Source: Deltaproteobacteria bacterium (GTDB lineage: Bacteria; JADJOY01). Taken from it: a DNA stretch of 64,000 bases. Shown piece after piece: positions 46,369 to 55,731 of this stretch. The notes under the pieces were generated by a model, which was given only the letters and a program-made list of their open reading frames with translations, did no database searches and was not told the DNA's origin. Each line of letters starts with the position of its first letter. Positions within the stretch are counted from its first letter, which is position 1. The position numbers and the translations under genes are program-made. The stretch is from assembly GCA_016713535.1 (NCBI GenBank), contig JADJOY010000040.1, forward strand, positions 36,281-100,280. The letters run 5' to 3'.

Positions 46369-48208
46369 ATGTTCAGCATCCTCTATCTGTGGCCGATGGT
46401 CGCCGCGTCGTGCCTCACGCTCGCGGTGGTCCACGCGCTCGCGTCGGCGGACCGGAAGACGGCGCGCGAGAACGGGTGGTTCGCGGTGCTCGCGACGCTG
46501 GTCGCGGCCCTCGCGGTGCGAGCTGGCCATGATGCAGGCCCGCACCCCACGAGCGTTCGGGCTCGCGCAGCGCTGGACACACGTGCCGTTGTTCTTCACC
46601 TTGCTCACGTTGGTGGTCTTCGTCCGCGCAGCGTTCGGTACCGGCCGGCTCTGGCTGGCAGCCCTGTTCGTCACCTCTCGGGCCGCGATCCTCGTCGTCA
46701 ACTTCGCATCGGACGTGAGCTTCAACTACAGCTCGATCTCGGCCGTCCACGCCGTCCACGTCCTCGGTGCGACGATCTCGTGCGTCGAGGCCGAGGCGAA
46801 CCCGTGGGTGGTGCTCGGACCGGCCACCGGCATCGCTGCCCTCGCCTTCGTGCTCGACGCGTCGATCGCGCTCTGGCGACGCGGTGATGCGCGGAATCGC
46901 CAACGGGCCGTCACGATCGGTGGTGGGCTCCTCGTCTGGGTCGCGCTGATGATGGTGAGCGGAGCGGTGACGCACGCGGGACGGATCCATCCTCCTTACT
47001 TCCTGAGCTTCAGCTTCCTGCCGGTGATCGGCGCGGCGTCGTACGAGCTGAGCCGCCACATCCTGCGCCCCGGCCGGGTGAGCGCGAAGTTGCACGCCAC
47101 CGAGGCGGAGCTCGACCTCGCCGTGGTCGCCGCCGATCTCGGGGTGTGGGCCTGGGAGATGCGCCGGGACGTGATCTCGGCGAGCCCGGAGGCGCGACGG
47201 ATGTTCGGGCTCAGCGAGGACGAGCCGATCGACTTCCCCCGGTTCCTCGAGGCGGTTCATCCGAACGACCGCGAGGCGATCCAAGAAGCCGTTCGATCCG
47301 CGATCCGCACCGGCAGCGACTACCAGACTGAATACCGCGTGGGTCGAATCGACGACGTGGCGCCGCGCTGGATCGCCGCCCGCGGGCGGATCGAGCGAAC
47401 TCGCGACGGTACCCCACACCGGATGCGCGGAGTCGTGTTCGACGTGACGGCGCGGCGCCGCTCCGACCTCGAGACCCAGGAGCTGCGCGACGCGCTCGCT
47501 CACTCGGGGCGGGTCAACGCGACCGGCCAGCTCGCCGCGACGCTCGCCCACGAGCTGAGCCAGCCGCTTGGCGCGATCCTCCGCAACGCGGAGGCGGCCA
47601 CGCTGCTGCTTCGCGACCCCGATCCCGACCTCGACGAGCTACGCGCCATCGTCACCGACATCCGCGCGGACGATGCACGCGCGGCGAACGTCATCCAGCG
47701 CCTGCGCAGCCTGCTTGCGCGCGGTCGCCTCGACACACGCGTGCTCGCGGTCTCGCAACTCGTCTCCGGGGTGGTGGCGCTGCTTCGAGCCGAGGCGGAG
47801 GCGCGAGGCATCAAGCTCGAGATCGACATCGCTCCGGACGTGCCGCCGGTGCGGGGCGACGCGGTCCAGCTCCAGCAGGTGGTGCTCAACCTCGTGATGA
47901 ACGCGATGGACGCGACCCTGGAGACCCCCTCGACGCTGCGCTCGGTCGTCCTCGGCGCGCGCGCCGTCGAGGGGGGGTGGGTCGAGGTGCGCGTGACCGA
48001 CCTGGGCCACGGGATCTGCAGCGAGGTCGCCGACCGGCTGTTCGAACGGTTCTTCACCACCAAGGCGAACGGCATGGGCCTGGGGTTGCCGGTGTCGCGG
48101 ACGATCGTCGAGGCTCACGGAGGCTCTCTCACGGCGGGGAACAACGTCGGCCCGGGCGCTACGTTTCGCTTCCTGCTTCCCGCCGTCATCGCGGAGCCGG
48201 GCGGATGA
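46369..48208 (+). CDS. Membrane PAS histidine kinase (one frameshift)
   Basis: About 612 residues. The N-terminal ~220 residues have several membrane segments (MFSILYLWPMVAASCLTLAVV, LFFTLLTLVVFVRAAF, GLLVWVALMMVSGAVTHA). A PAS domain follows at about 235-345 (DLGVWAWEMRRDVISASPEARRMFGL). The kinase core has the phospho-acceptor motif LAHELSQPLGAILRNAEAA, an N-box LNLVMNAMDAT, VTDLGHGI and GMGLGLPVSRTIVEAHGG. The type is FixL/DctB-like. One base is extra near 46519, joining LVAALAV to ELAMMQARTP. Start at the ATG at 46369. The stop overlaps the regulator start (ATGA). Confidence 0.85.
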
Positions 48209-48834
48209 CCGGGAGCACGCAGATCGTTCATGTCGTCGACGACGACGCGTCGTTCGCCCGCGCGCTCGCCCGCCAGCTCCGTGCCCACGGGTTCGAGGTC
48301 CAGACGTTCGCGTCGGCGACCGACTTCCTGGCTCAGGTGCCTCGCGATACGCGCGGATGCGTGGTCCTCGACCTCGCCATGCCGGTGCTCGACGGTCTCG
48401 CTCTCCAGGAAGCGATGGCACGCGCCGGACACTGCTTACCGATCGTGTTCCTGACCGGCCACGGGGACATCCCCAGCACGGTGCGCGCCATGCGCGGCGG
48501 CGCCGAGGACGTGATCACCAAGCTCGCGCCCGAGGAAGCGCTGCTCGCCGCGATCCGGCGGGCGCTGGCTCGAGACGAGCACCAGGCGGAGCTACGCGTG
48601 CGCGTTCGCGCCTTGCACGAGCGCTTCGCAGGACTCACCCCACGCGAGGTGCAGGTGCTGCACCTCGTGCTCCAGGGGCGTCTCAACAAGCAGATCGCCT
48701 GGGAGCTCGGCATCCACGAGCGCACGGTGAAGCTCCACCGCACCTCGCTCACGACCAAGGTCGGGGTATCGTCCGTCGCCGAGCTCGCGCAGCTCGCCCA
48801 CGAGGCGGGCTGGCATCCCGACGAGGCCGGCTGA
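48205..48834 (+). CDS. FixJ-like two-component response regulator
   Basis: 209 residues. Receiver domain at 1-125: HVVDDDASFARAL acidic pocket, VVLDLAMPVLDG phosphorylation Asp, VFLTGHGD, and ITKLAPEE, where the conserved Lys is kept but the usual Pro after it is Leu. A LuxR-type helix-turn-helix follows (LTPREVQVLHLVLQGRLNKQIAWELGIHERTVKLHRT). It is the partner of the kinase, sharing a four-base overlap. It would bind DNA as a dimer; the seven CCC-N4-GGG palindromes in this window are candidate targets (inference). Confidence 0.9.
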   Translation: MTGSTQIVHVVDDDASFARALARQLRAHGFEVQTFASATDFLAQVPRDTRGCVVLDLAMPVLDGLALQEAMARAGHCLPIVFLTGHGDIPSTVRAMRGGAEDVITKLAPEEALLAAIRRALARDEHQAELRVRVRALHERFAGLTPREVQVLHLVLQGRLNKQIAWELGIHERTVKLHRTSLTTKVGVSSVAELAQLAHEAGWHPDEAG

Positions 48835-48909
48835 GGCGCGGGCCGGCGGGCGCAGCGGCACGTCGCTCGTCGACGCCGAGCCGTGCCGCCGGCGCAGGGC
48901 GACGCACAG

Positions 48910-48925
48910 CTGCCCTATCGGGCAG
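48910..48925 (+). promoter_or_regulatory. Candidate operator, CTGCCC-N4-GGGCAG, site 7 (perfect inverted repeat)
   Basis: CTGCCC-TATC-GGGCAG is the only perfect 6-bp inverted repeat among the seven sites. Its right end is 58 bases before the lone receiver gene at 48983, directly after the FixJ-like regulator. Confidence 0.45.
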
Positions 48926-48982
48926 TGGTGACGCGAGGGTCGTGTCGATACGGTTCGGGCCGCCCTTCCGGGAGGCGCGTGC

Positions 48983-49354
48983 GTGGGGAGACTCGTGGCG
49001 GTCATCGACGATGACGAGAGCGTGCGCCGATCGTTCGGACGCCTGCTGCGCGCTGCGGACTTCCAGCCCGTCGGTTACGCGTCCGCCGAGGCGTATCTGG
49101 ACGACCCGGCGCACGCGGCGGTCGACTGCCTCGTCCTCGACGTCCAGCTCGGTGGGATGTCGGGGCTCGAGCTCAACGATCGGATCGTCTCAGCCGGCCG
49201 GACCACGCCCGTGATCTTCGTCACGGCGCACGACGAAAGCGAGCTGCGCGCCAGAGCCTTCGCCACGGGGTGCGCGGGCTACTTCCTCAAGAGCGATCCA
49301 GGAGCCGCTGTGCTCGATGCAATCCGGGAAGCAACAAACGAGCTCGCCCCGTGA
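48983..49354 (+). CDS. Stand-alone receiver domain protein
   Basis: 123 residues; a receiver without an output domain. Seen: VIDDDESVRRSFGRLL, CLVLDVQLGGMSGLEL (phospho-Asp), VIFVTAHDES and YFLKSDPG with the conserved Lys. The GTG at 48983 has GGGAGG seven bases upstream. Single-domain receivers often act as phosphate sinks or allosteric partners; here it could tune the kinase-regulator pair just upstream. A perfect palindrome (site 7) precedes it, so it may be a feedback target. Confidence 0.85.
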   Translation: MGRLVAVIDDDESVRRSFGRLLRAADFQPVGYASAEAYLDDPAHAAVDCLVLDVQLGGMSGLELNDRIVSAGRTTPVIFVTAHDESELRARAFATGCAGYFLKSDPGAAVLDAIREATNELAP

Positions 49355-49561
49355 GCCGTCGTCGGGCGGCACGGCGCGACGCACCCCGTCTCGGACCGTG
49401 GATGACCGACCGCCCGAGCTTCGCGCGACGCACCCATGCACCGCTTCGCCGGCCGACACGCTACGTTGACCGTCGGCAGCCAAGTGCCTCCTCCGGGGGG
49501 CCACGGCCAGCGATGCCTCCGCGGCAACACCGCCAAGTCGCGCAGCACCGAGCGGCGCCCT

Positions 49562-50542
49562 ATGCTCGACTCCCCGCCCACGCCAACCCAACCCGTGCAT
49601 CGTCGGGCGCTGAAGCTCGAGCCCGTGCCTTGCGCGGTGTGCGGGGCGAGCGGGGCACCGATCGTCGGCTCGGGCGAGGACTTCGAGTATCGAACCAGCG
49701 ACGACGAGTTCCGCGCGCGACGCTGTGACACGTGCGGGCTCGTTTACCTCGATCCACGACCGGCTGCGAGCGAGCTCGACCGGATCTACGGACCCGACTA
49801 CCACGCGTTCGCGTTCACGGCGGAGGCCTACGGCCTCGTCCACCGGGTGCGGCGCCGGCTCGAGGCGCGCCGGCTCCTCTGCGCATGCGAGGGCCTCCCC
49901 GCGAACGCACGGATCCTCGATGTCGGCTGTGGCGATGGCTTCCACCTCGACCTGCTTCGCGAGTACGGCCGGCCCACGTGGCGGCTGATGGGCGTCGATC
50001 CCTCGTCGCTGGCCGTCGAGGCGGCGCGACGGCGTGGTCTCGACGTGCGGCTCGCTCGCGTCGAGGAAATCCCTGTCCCCGACGGCGGAGTCGACCTCGT
50101 GCTCCTGATCCAGACGATCGAGCACCTCGCCGAGCCGGGCGCAGCGCTGGTGGCGATCCGGCGCGCGCTCGCGCCAGGCGGGCGGCTGGTCGTCGTCACC
50201 GACAACACCGACTCGCCCGACTTCACCCTGTTTCGCCGCCGCCACTGGGGCGGCTACCACTTCCCGCGGCACTTCTGCCTGTTCGCGCCACGGCCGCTCA
50301 CGAGACTCGCCGCCGCGTCCGGGCTCCACGTCGAGTCGCTAACGACGATCGTGAGCCCGGTCAACTGGGTCTACTCGATCCACAACCTCCTCGCCGACCA
50401 CGGCGCGCCCGAGGCCATGGTGCGGTTCTTCACGCTGCGCTCGCCGCTCGCGCTCGGCGTCTTCACGGCGGTCGACCTCGGCTTCCAGCTCGTCGGACGC
50501 GGTGCGCTCCTGCGCGCCGTGCTCCGTCCGGAACCGCGCTGA
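49562..50542 (+). CDS. Class I SAM-dependent methyltransferase with N-terminal zinc ribbon
   Basis: 326 residues. Residues 18-60 hold a likely zinc ribbon (PCAVCGAS ... RRCDTCGLVYLDPRP). The methyltransferase domain has motif I ILDVGCGDGFHLDLLREYG, motif II GVDPSSLAVEAARRRGL and LIQTIEHLAEPGAALVAIRRALAPGGRLVVVT, then WGGYHFPRHFCLF. This zinc-ribbon arrangement is common in enzymes that methylate sugars or nucleotide-sugars in cell-surface glycan gene sets, but no such genes are near. ATG 49562 has no strong ribosome site. Substrate unknown. Confidence 0.85.
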   Translation: MLDSPPTPTQPVHRRALKLEPVPCAVCGASGAPIVGSGEDFEYRTSDDEFRARRCDTCGLVYLDPRPAASELDRIYGPDYHAFAFTAEAYGLVHRVRRRLEARRLLCACEGLPANARILDVGCGDGFHLDLLREYGRPTWRLMGVDPSSLAVEAARRRGLDVRLARVEEIPVPDGGVDLVLLIQTIEHLAEPGAALVAIRRALAPGGRLVVVTDNTDSPDFTLFRRRHWGGYHFPRHFCLFAPRPLTRLAAASGLHVESLTTIVSPVNWVYSIHNLLADHGAPEAMVRFFTLRSPLALGVFTAVDLGFQLVGRGALLRAVLRPEPR

Positions 50543-50783
50543 CCGACCCGGCGTCCACGGACCGCTCGCACCGCGCCGCCCGCTCCCCCGGCACGACGCG
50601 CACGCCCCGACGTTTGCCTCGCTCGATGCGCGCGGATAAAACGCGGCTCCTTCCGCATGCTCAGCTTGCCCGCGACGTCTCGATCGACGATGACGGATCT
50701 CGTCCCATCGGGAGGTGTGCTCCATCCGGGCCCGCCTCGCGGCGTGGTCGTTCGCTCGATGGAGCCGCGCTCGGGGGGCGACC

Positions 50784-51426
50784 GTGCCTGATGTCCTCGT
50801 CGTCGCCCCGAGCCCGATGGTGGAGCGGGCCTCCGCCGCGCTGCTGCGGATCGAGCCGTTCCATCTCGACGCCCGCGCATCTTCGGAGACCTCGGACACG
50901 CCGGACGACGGCGATCGAACCTCGTCGTGGTGGTTTCGCTGGCGTCCATCGCCGAGGCGAGAGGAAGCGGGTCGGCGGCTGCAGGAGCCGCTGGCCCGAT
51001 GTCCCGATCGTCGTGATCGCCGCGGTCAGGCAGGCGCGCGACGCGGCGGCGCTGGTCCGGCGTGGTGCGATCGCCGTGGTGTCGGTGAACGAGACCACCA
51101 GCTCGATGAGCCACGCGATCGACGCCGCGCGCGCGCGCCGTCCGTACACCTCACCGTCGGTGGCCGCGCTGGTCGTCGAGGAGCTCTTCTCGCAGGTCGA
51201 GGAGGCCGCCCCTCTTCCGCCTCCCGCCACCTCGCTCAGCACGCGGGAGCGCGAGCTGCTCGGGCTGATCTGCGCGGGCAAGACCGATCGTGAAGCCGCC
51301 GCCGAGCTCGGCATCAGCGTGCACACGGTGCGCAGCCACCGTCAGAGCATGATGAAGAAGCTCGGCGTGAGGGGCGCGGCGCAGCTCGTGCGGACCGCGA
51401 TCGAGCGGCGCCTGATCGATCGCTGA
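50784..51426 (+). CDS. LuxR-type regulator with a degenerate receiver (two frameshifts)
   Basis: About 214 residues. The C-terminal helix-turn-helix is typical: LSTRERELLGLICAGKTDREAAAELGISVHTVRSHRQSMMKKLGV. The N-terminal part has the receiver layout, but the acidic pocket is VAPSP, the phospho-Asp strand reads LVVVVSL, and the Lys position is SVNETT, so phosphorylation is unlikely. Frame changes near 50915 and 50990 (one base missing each) are needed to join DGD to NLVVVVSLAS and to WPDVPIVVIAAVRQARD. Start GTG 50784. Targets unknown. Confidence 0.7.
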
Positions 51427-51444
51427 GCGAGCCCGGACAGGCGC

Positions 51445-52179
51445 TCACGGTGCGAACGTGGAGGCCGGGAAGGCCGACACGGTCGCCGCGGACGTGAACG
51501 TGATGTCGGCGGTGCGCCGCCCCATCGCCGTCGTGCACTCGTAGAACGGGAAGAGCCGACCGTCCACGGCGCGGAGCTCGTCGTACTCGGTCGTGAACTC
51601 GATCGTGAGCCGCCCGGGCGCCCCACCCGCACGGCCGATCGTGCGTACGATGTGACCGGTGGCCGGGTCGATCTCGAGGGTGAGGCTGCGCTCGTGCCCG
51701 AGGTCCATCTCGAGCACGTGACGCCGCGCCACCCCGCTGGTCACCTCGCCCCGATCGACGAGCTGTGCGCGGCGCTCCGTCAGCAGGCCGGGCAGCGCCA
51801 GACGGGCCGCCTGCAGCTGCATGGCGGCGAGGTTCGGGCCTGCGACCTCGACTCCATCCCGCCAGCCGCGCTCCCCGTCGACGATGCGGACCTCGGTGCC
51901 CTGACCGGGGAACGTAGTCTCGACCCGCAGCCGCGACGGGCCTGCGCTCTTGCGGACGACGGTGCCCACCAGCCCCGGGTGCATCGGCGAAACGATCCGC
52001 CCCACCTGCTCGAACGCGGCCGGCTCGCCGGAGTCCGGGGCGCCATAGGCGTCGAGCACCCGATCGACGACCGAACGCGGCGCCCGGGCCGCGCAGCCGC
52101 TCGCGATGACGAGGACGATCAGCGCCGCGAGCGCCTCGGCGAGCCAGCGCGCCCGCCCGCGGTTCACGGCTCCGCGCAC
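51445..52179 (-). CDS. LolA-like outer-membrane lipoprotein
   Basis: 244 residues. Lipobox VIASGC near residue 29. The body reads as a LolA/LolB-type beta-sheet: VVDRVLDAYGAPDSGEPAAFEQVGRIVSP, RLRVETTFPGQGTEVRIVDGERGWRDG, EMDLGHERSLTLEIDPATGHIVRTIG and LTIEFTTEYDELRAVDGRLFPFYE. Such proteins bind acyl chains of lipoproteins or lipids. It starts with GTG 52179, four bases after the stop of the porin gene, so the pair is an operon. Confidence 0.72.
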   Translation of the reverse strand: MRGAVNRGRARWLAEALAALIVLVIASGCAARAPRSVVDRVLDAYGAPDSGEPAAFEQVGRIVSPMHPGLVGTVVRKSAGPSRLRVETTFPGQGTEVRIVDGERGWRDGVEVAGPNLAAMQLQAARLALPGLLTERRAQLVDRGEVTSGVARRHVLEMDLGHERSLTLEIDPATGHIVRTIGRAGGAPGRLTIEFTTEYDELRAVDGRLFPFYECTTAMGRRTADITFTSAATVSAFPASTFAP

Positions 52180-52183
52180 CGCC

Positions 52184-53077
52184 TCAGAACTCGTAGCCGA
52201 GGGTCGCGACGAAGCGCGCGTCGGAATCGTCGCCGTGGATGTCGCTGTCGGTGTAGTGCAGGCCGAGACCGAGCCCGCTCCAGGTGCCGTTGGCGGAGAT
52301 CGTCGCTCCGGCGGTCCAGTCGAGGTAGTCGCGGTCGGTGAGCACCGCGTACTCGGCGCGCGTATAGCCGAGGGTACCGTCGACCGAGATCCCCACCGGC
52401 GCCTCGTCTCCCAGAGGCAGCTCCATCGCCACGCCGGCGTTGAGGTACACGGCGTTGCCCGCGTACCCGTAGTAGTCGGGCGAGTAGCTTACCGATCCCG
52501 AGAGGGTGAGCGGCTCGGCCTCGTACTCGAGCTCGACCGGGAACTCCCAGTAGTCGTACTCGGACTCGTCGGACGGGTACCAGTAGAAGTAGGCCTCGAC
52601 GTTCACCGACACGTCGCCGAGGGAGGTCTCGTAGCCACCGTAGAAGTCCTGCTCGAGCGAGCCGTCGCCGTCCTCGAAGCGTACGTTGGAGCCCCACGCG
52701 CCGAGGTGGAAGCCGCTCTCGTGCTCCCAGTCGAGCTCGCCCTGGAGGGCCGGGCGCTCGAGTGTCTGCGACACACCGCGGAACACGTAGTCGGAGGCGA
52801 GTGTCACACTCCCCGAGAACTTGCCGGGGAACTGGGGGCCGCTCTTCTCCTCCTCCCCCCCCTCGGCGGCTTCCTTCGCGCCGTTGCTCTTCGCCTCGGC
52901 GCCGTCCTCCGTCGTGGTCGCCGACGTCGCCTCCGCGCTGCCGGCGCCCTCGTCGGACGCCGCGCCGCAGCGGGCTCCTCGCCCTCGGCCGACCAGGCGA
53001 AAGCCGGGCGCGAGCGGCACCAGCGAGAAGGCGAGCCAGGCGGCGGCGAGCGTGTGGATGGAGCGCGGCTTCGACAT
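52184..53077 (-). CDS. TorF-like putative porin
   Basis: 297 residues. It belongs to the CHP02001 porin group: KFSGSVTLASDYVFRGVSQTLERPALQGELDWEHESGFHLGAWGSNVRFE, then regular acidic/aromatic strands (DFYGGYETSLGDVSVNVEAYFYWYP) ending FVATLGYEF. The N-terminus carries two indels that cancel at about 52975-53010: the true signal region probably ends PLAPAFAWSAEGEE rather than APGFRLVGRG as read. ATG 53077. Probably a passive outer-membrane channel; substrate unknown. The lipoprotein gene follows it. Confidence 0.75.
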   Translation of the reverse strand: MSKPRSIHTLAAAWLAFSLVPLAPGFRLVGRGRGARCGAASDEGAGSAEATSATTTEDGAEAKSNGAKEAAEGGEEEKSGPQFPGKFSGSVTLASDYVFRGVSQTLERPALQGELDWEHESGFHLGAWGSNVRFEDGDGSLEQDFYGGYETSLGDVSVNVEAYFYWYPSDESEYDYWEFPVELEYEAEPLTLSGSVSYSPDYYGYAGNAVYLNAGVAMELPLGDEAPVGISVDGTLGYTRAEYAVLTDRDYLDWTAGATISANGTWSGLGLGLHYTDSDIHGDDSDARFVATLGYEF

Positions 53078-53230
53078 GGATTCGTTCCCTTTCGAGTCGA
53101 ACGGGGATCGGTGGCACCGAGAAATGTGAGACGAATGCGCCGTCCTACCGATTTTCGGCGGCGATGCCAAGCGGATCTCCCCCGAACACCCGGCCTTGCA
53201 CGCTCCCGCCGGCGGCCCGATGCTGGTGCC

Positions 53231-54033
53231 ATGAGCAGCGGACACTCGAGCCCGGATCGAGGCGAGCGTGAGCAACCGCTCTACGACGTCTCGGTGCCGA
53301 CTCCGAGCCACGCCGAGCGAGCGCGCACCCTGGTCGCGTCGCTCCGCAGCGGTGCGCTCGCGACGGTCGCCGGGAGCCTCCGGGGCATCCGTACGGCTCG
53401 TTCGTGACGTACGCACTCGACGAGGGACGCCCGGTCTTCCTGGTGTCCGACCTCGCGGAGCACACGCGCAACCTACGCGCGGACGCGCGTGCGTCGCTGC
53501 TGGTAAGCGAGAGCCGTAGCGCCGATCCCCTCGCCAACGGCCGCGTCACGCTGATCGGCGAAGCGCGTCGCGCAGCAGCCGGGGCGGAGCTCGAGCGTGT
53601 TCGGGACGTGTTTCTCGCGATCCACCCGAAGGCGGAGTTCTACGCCGACTTCGGCGATTTCGCCTTCTGGCGACTCGAGGTGGCGTCGCTGCGCTACATC
53701 GGCGGTTATGGGCGCATGTCGTGGGTCGATCGCGATGCGTATCTCGCCGCCGAACCCGAACCCCCTTGCCCCCCACGCGGACGGCATCCTCGCGCACGTG
53801 AACTCCGAGCACACCGAGGCGCTCGCGCTGTGTTGCCGCGCGTTCACCCGGGCCGCCGACACCGAGGCCGCGGCGCTGACCGGAGTCGATCGCTACGGCT
53901 TCGAGATGTCCGCGAGCACGGCCGCGGGGCCGCGACCGCTCCGCCTCGGGTGGAGCGGCGAGGTCCACGGTCGAGGACGTCCGTCAGAGAGCTCATCAAG
54001 CTGGTGACCCGCGCTCGACGCGTCCTCTCCTGA
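53231..54033 (+). CDS. HugZ-like protein, PNPOx fold plus DUF2470 (four frameshifts)
   Basis: About 266 residues after repair. The N-terminal PNPOx-type domain has LRSGALATVAGEPPGHPYGSFVTYALDEGRPVFLVSDLAEHT and RVTLIGEARRA; the C-terminal DUF2470 domain has PHADGILAHVNSEHTEALAL and a final VTVEDVRQELIKLVTRARRVL. Together this is the layout of HugZ, linked to heme iron use. Frame changes: one G missing at 53372-53374, one C extra at 53761-53765, and one base extra near 53967 and near 53990. ATG 53231. Heme binding is not visible in sequence alone; a general flavin or heme role is inferred. Confidence 0.7.
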
Positions 54034-54040
54034 GCTCCGG

Positions 54041-55305
54041 TCATCCGCCTTCGCTGGACGGTGCGTCGGGCGCGGGCGTGCCGCCCGCCGGTCCCGATCC
54101 GGACCCGCGGCGGCGGCGGCCGCCACGGCAGCGCGACCGCGGCCGCGCCGAGGCCATGGGCGCAGACGAAGGGGCGTACCGGTGACGTCGATCACGCCGT
54201 CGGAAGGCGCCGCGACGACACTCGCCACGTGGTCCCCGATCGCGAGCTCGGCGGACGCGGTAGCAGACACCGGCTCCGCGCGGGGCGCATGGGAGTGCGC
54301 GTGGGAAGCTGCGTCGCGCAGACGCACACGGCCACTGGGGAGGACCTCGAGGTCGCTCAGACGCCGCAGGCGCGTCACCAACCGCGGCGAGCCGGGCGGG
54401 CGCTGGAACCCAGCCGCCTTGAGCGCGACGGTGAGTCGATCGAGCCCGACGCCGGCGCCGGGGTCGGCGGTGGTCAGACGGGCGATGATCGCGCGGAGCT
54501 GCTCGTGCGATGCCGAGTGCGGTTCCGGCCCGTCCGGGCTCGCCGACGTGGGCGCGGCCGCCGCCGCGATCGGCGCAGGCATCGGCGCGGTGCGGTGGAC
54601 GGCTGGTGAGGCGGCGGCGGGCGGAGGCGCGCTGGGCGAACGCGGCGGCGGGACCGCGATTCGGCGTCCGCGCCCACCCCGGCGCCGATTGGCGCGGGCG
54701 GCCGCGCCGTCCGCGCTCGCCTGCTCTCGCTCGGCGGCGCTCGGTTGGCCGCGATAGGTGACTCGCCGGAAGGTGATTCCCAGGCGCGTGGCGGCGTCCC
54801 CCACGGCATCGAAGGCGCGATCATGAGACACGATCTCGATGGTGTCGCCGGGCTGCGCGCGGCCGAGCCAGATCCCCGCGTGGACCGCGATCCACAGATC
54901 GCTCCAGTCCGAGACCCTCACCGCAGGCGCGCTGTGCACGAGGTGCGCGCCGCGCGCGGCGAGCGATCGACCGAGCCCCTGCCCGACGACGCGCCAGTTG
55001 CCGATCGCGGTCAGCTCGGTCGTCGCGCCGAGCTCCCGGATCTGTAGCTCGTCCAGAACGCGCAACAGGTCCGCCTCGCTCGAGGTGTTCTCGACGTCGA
55101 TGAACACCATCCGGTGCGGCGGCCGAGGCACCACGACCGGCGCGGGCGCGGGCGTGGCCGTCGCCTCCGCGACGGGCGGAACCTTGGGTGCGCGGGTGCT
55201 CTTGGCGCGGGGCTTCTTGGATGTCGACTCGCTCTTCGAGGCGGGCTCGGCTGGCGCGGCTTTGCCGCGCGTCGGCGCCTCGGACGTTCGTTTGGTAGTT
55301 GCCAT
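54041..55305 (-). CDS. NYN-domain RNase-like protein with a winged-helix-like domain (one frameshift)
   Basis: About 421 residues. After a basic, low-complexity N-terminus (KKPRAKSTRAPKVPP), the NYN/PIN domain reads MVFIDVENTSSEADLLRVLDEL (acidic residues DxEN), LWIAVHAGIWLGRAQPGDTIEIVSHDRAFDAVGDAATRLGITFRRV. After a long Ala/Pro/Arg linker, EQLRAIIARLTTADPGAGVGLDRLTVALKAAG and PRLVTRLRRLSDLEVLPSGRVRL may be an OST-HTH/LOTUS-like fold. The C-terminal GC-rich Arg/Gly stretch is frame-broken at about 54100-54170; one added base leads to RGGRRRRGSGSGPAGG and a stop at 54041, clear of the HugZ gene. Start ATG 55305. Confidence 0.68.
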
Positions 55306-55396
55306 GACCGCTTTATCGCGCGGATCCCGCCGCTAGTCGAGTCGCGCCGCACCTCGCAGGGTCGGCGCACCGGCCGGAGCGGGCTATCTTTCCGGC

Positions 55397-55711
55397 ATGA
55401 TCGACCCCGACCGGAGTGACCGCCTCGACCGCTTCTACAAGTCCATCTTCCGCATCGTCGGCGCGATCCTGCTGGTGGGCGGACTGTGGATGTTCGGCTA
55501 CTACCGCTCCGCCGCGAGCGCCCCGACCGGCACCGACGGTGGCCGCCGCACCGCCAGCTACGAAGAAACCATCCGGCAGGCACGCGCCGACGAGCGACGC
55601 CTCGGCTCGATCCTCGGGATGACCGGCGCCGGCATGGGTGTGGCCACCCTGGCGACCGCCGAGCTCCTGCCGCGCATCCGCCGGCGTGGCGCTCGGCTCG
55701 CGTCCTCCTGA
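55397..55711 (+). CDS. Small membrane protein, unknown
   Basis: 104 residues. A charged N-terminus (MIDPDRSDRLDRFYK) is followed by a hydrophobic segment SIFRIVGAILLVGGLWMFGYY, a hydrophilic loop and a second weaker hydrophobic segment near GSILGMTGAGMGVATLATAELLP, then a basic tail. The family is not recognised. It lies divergent from the NYN gene with 91 bases between and convergent to nrfA. Start ATG 55397. Confidence 0.6.
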   Translation: MIDPDRSDRLDRFYKSIFRIVGAILLVGGLWMFGYYRSAASAPTGTDGGRRTASYEETIRQARADERRLGSILGMTGAGMGVATLATAELLPRIRRRGARLASS

Positions 55712-55731
55712 CGGTCCACGGGCCGGGGGGG

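Noticed and set aside
53893-54040. Extension of the NYN protein to overlap the HugZ gene end
   Set aside because: A single-base repair near 54100-54170 ends the NYN protein at 54041, leaving no overlap; the overlapping tail looks like a frame error.
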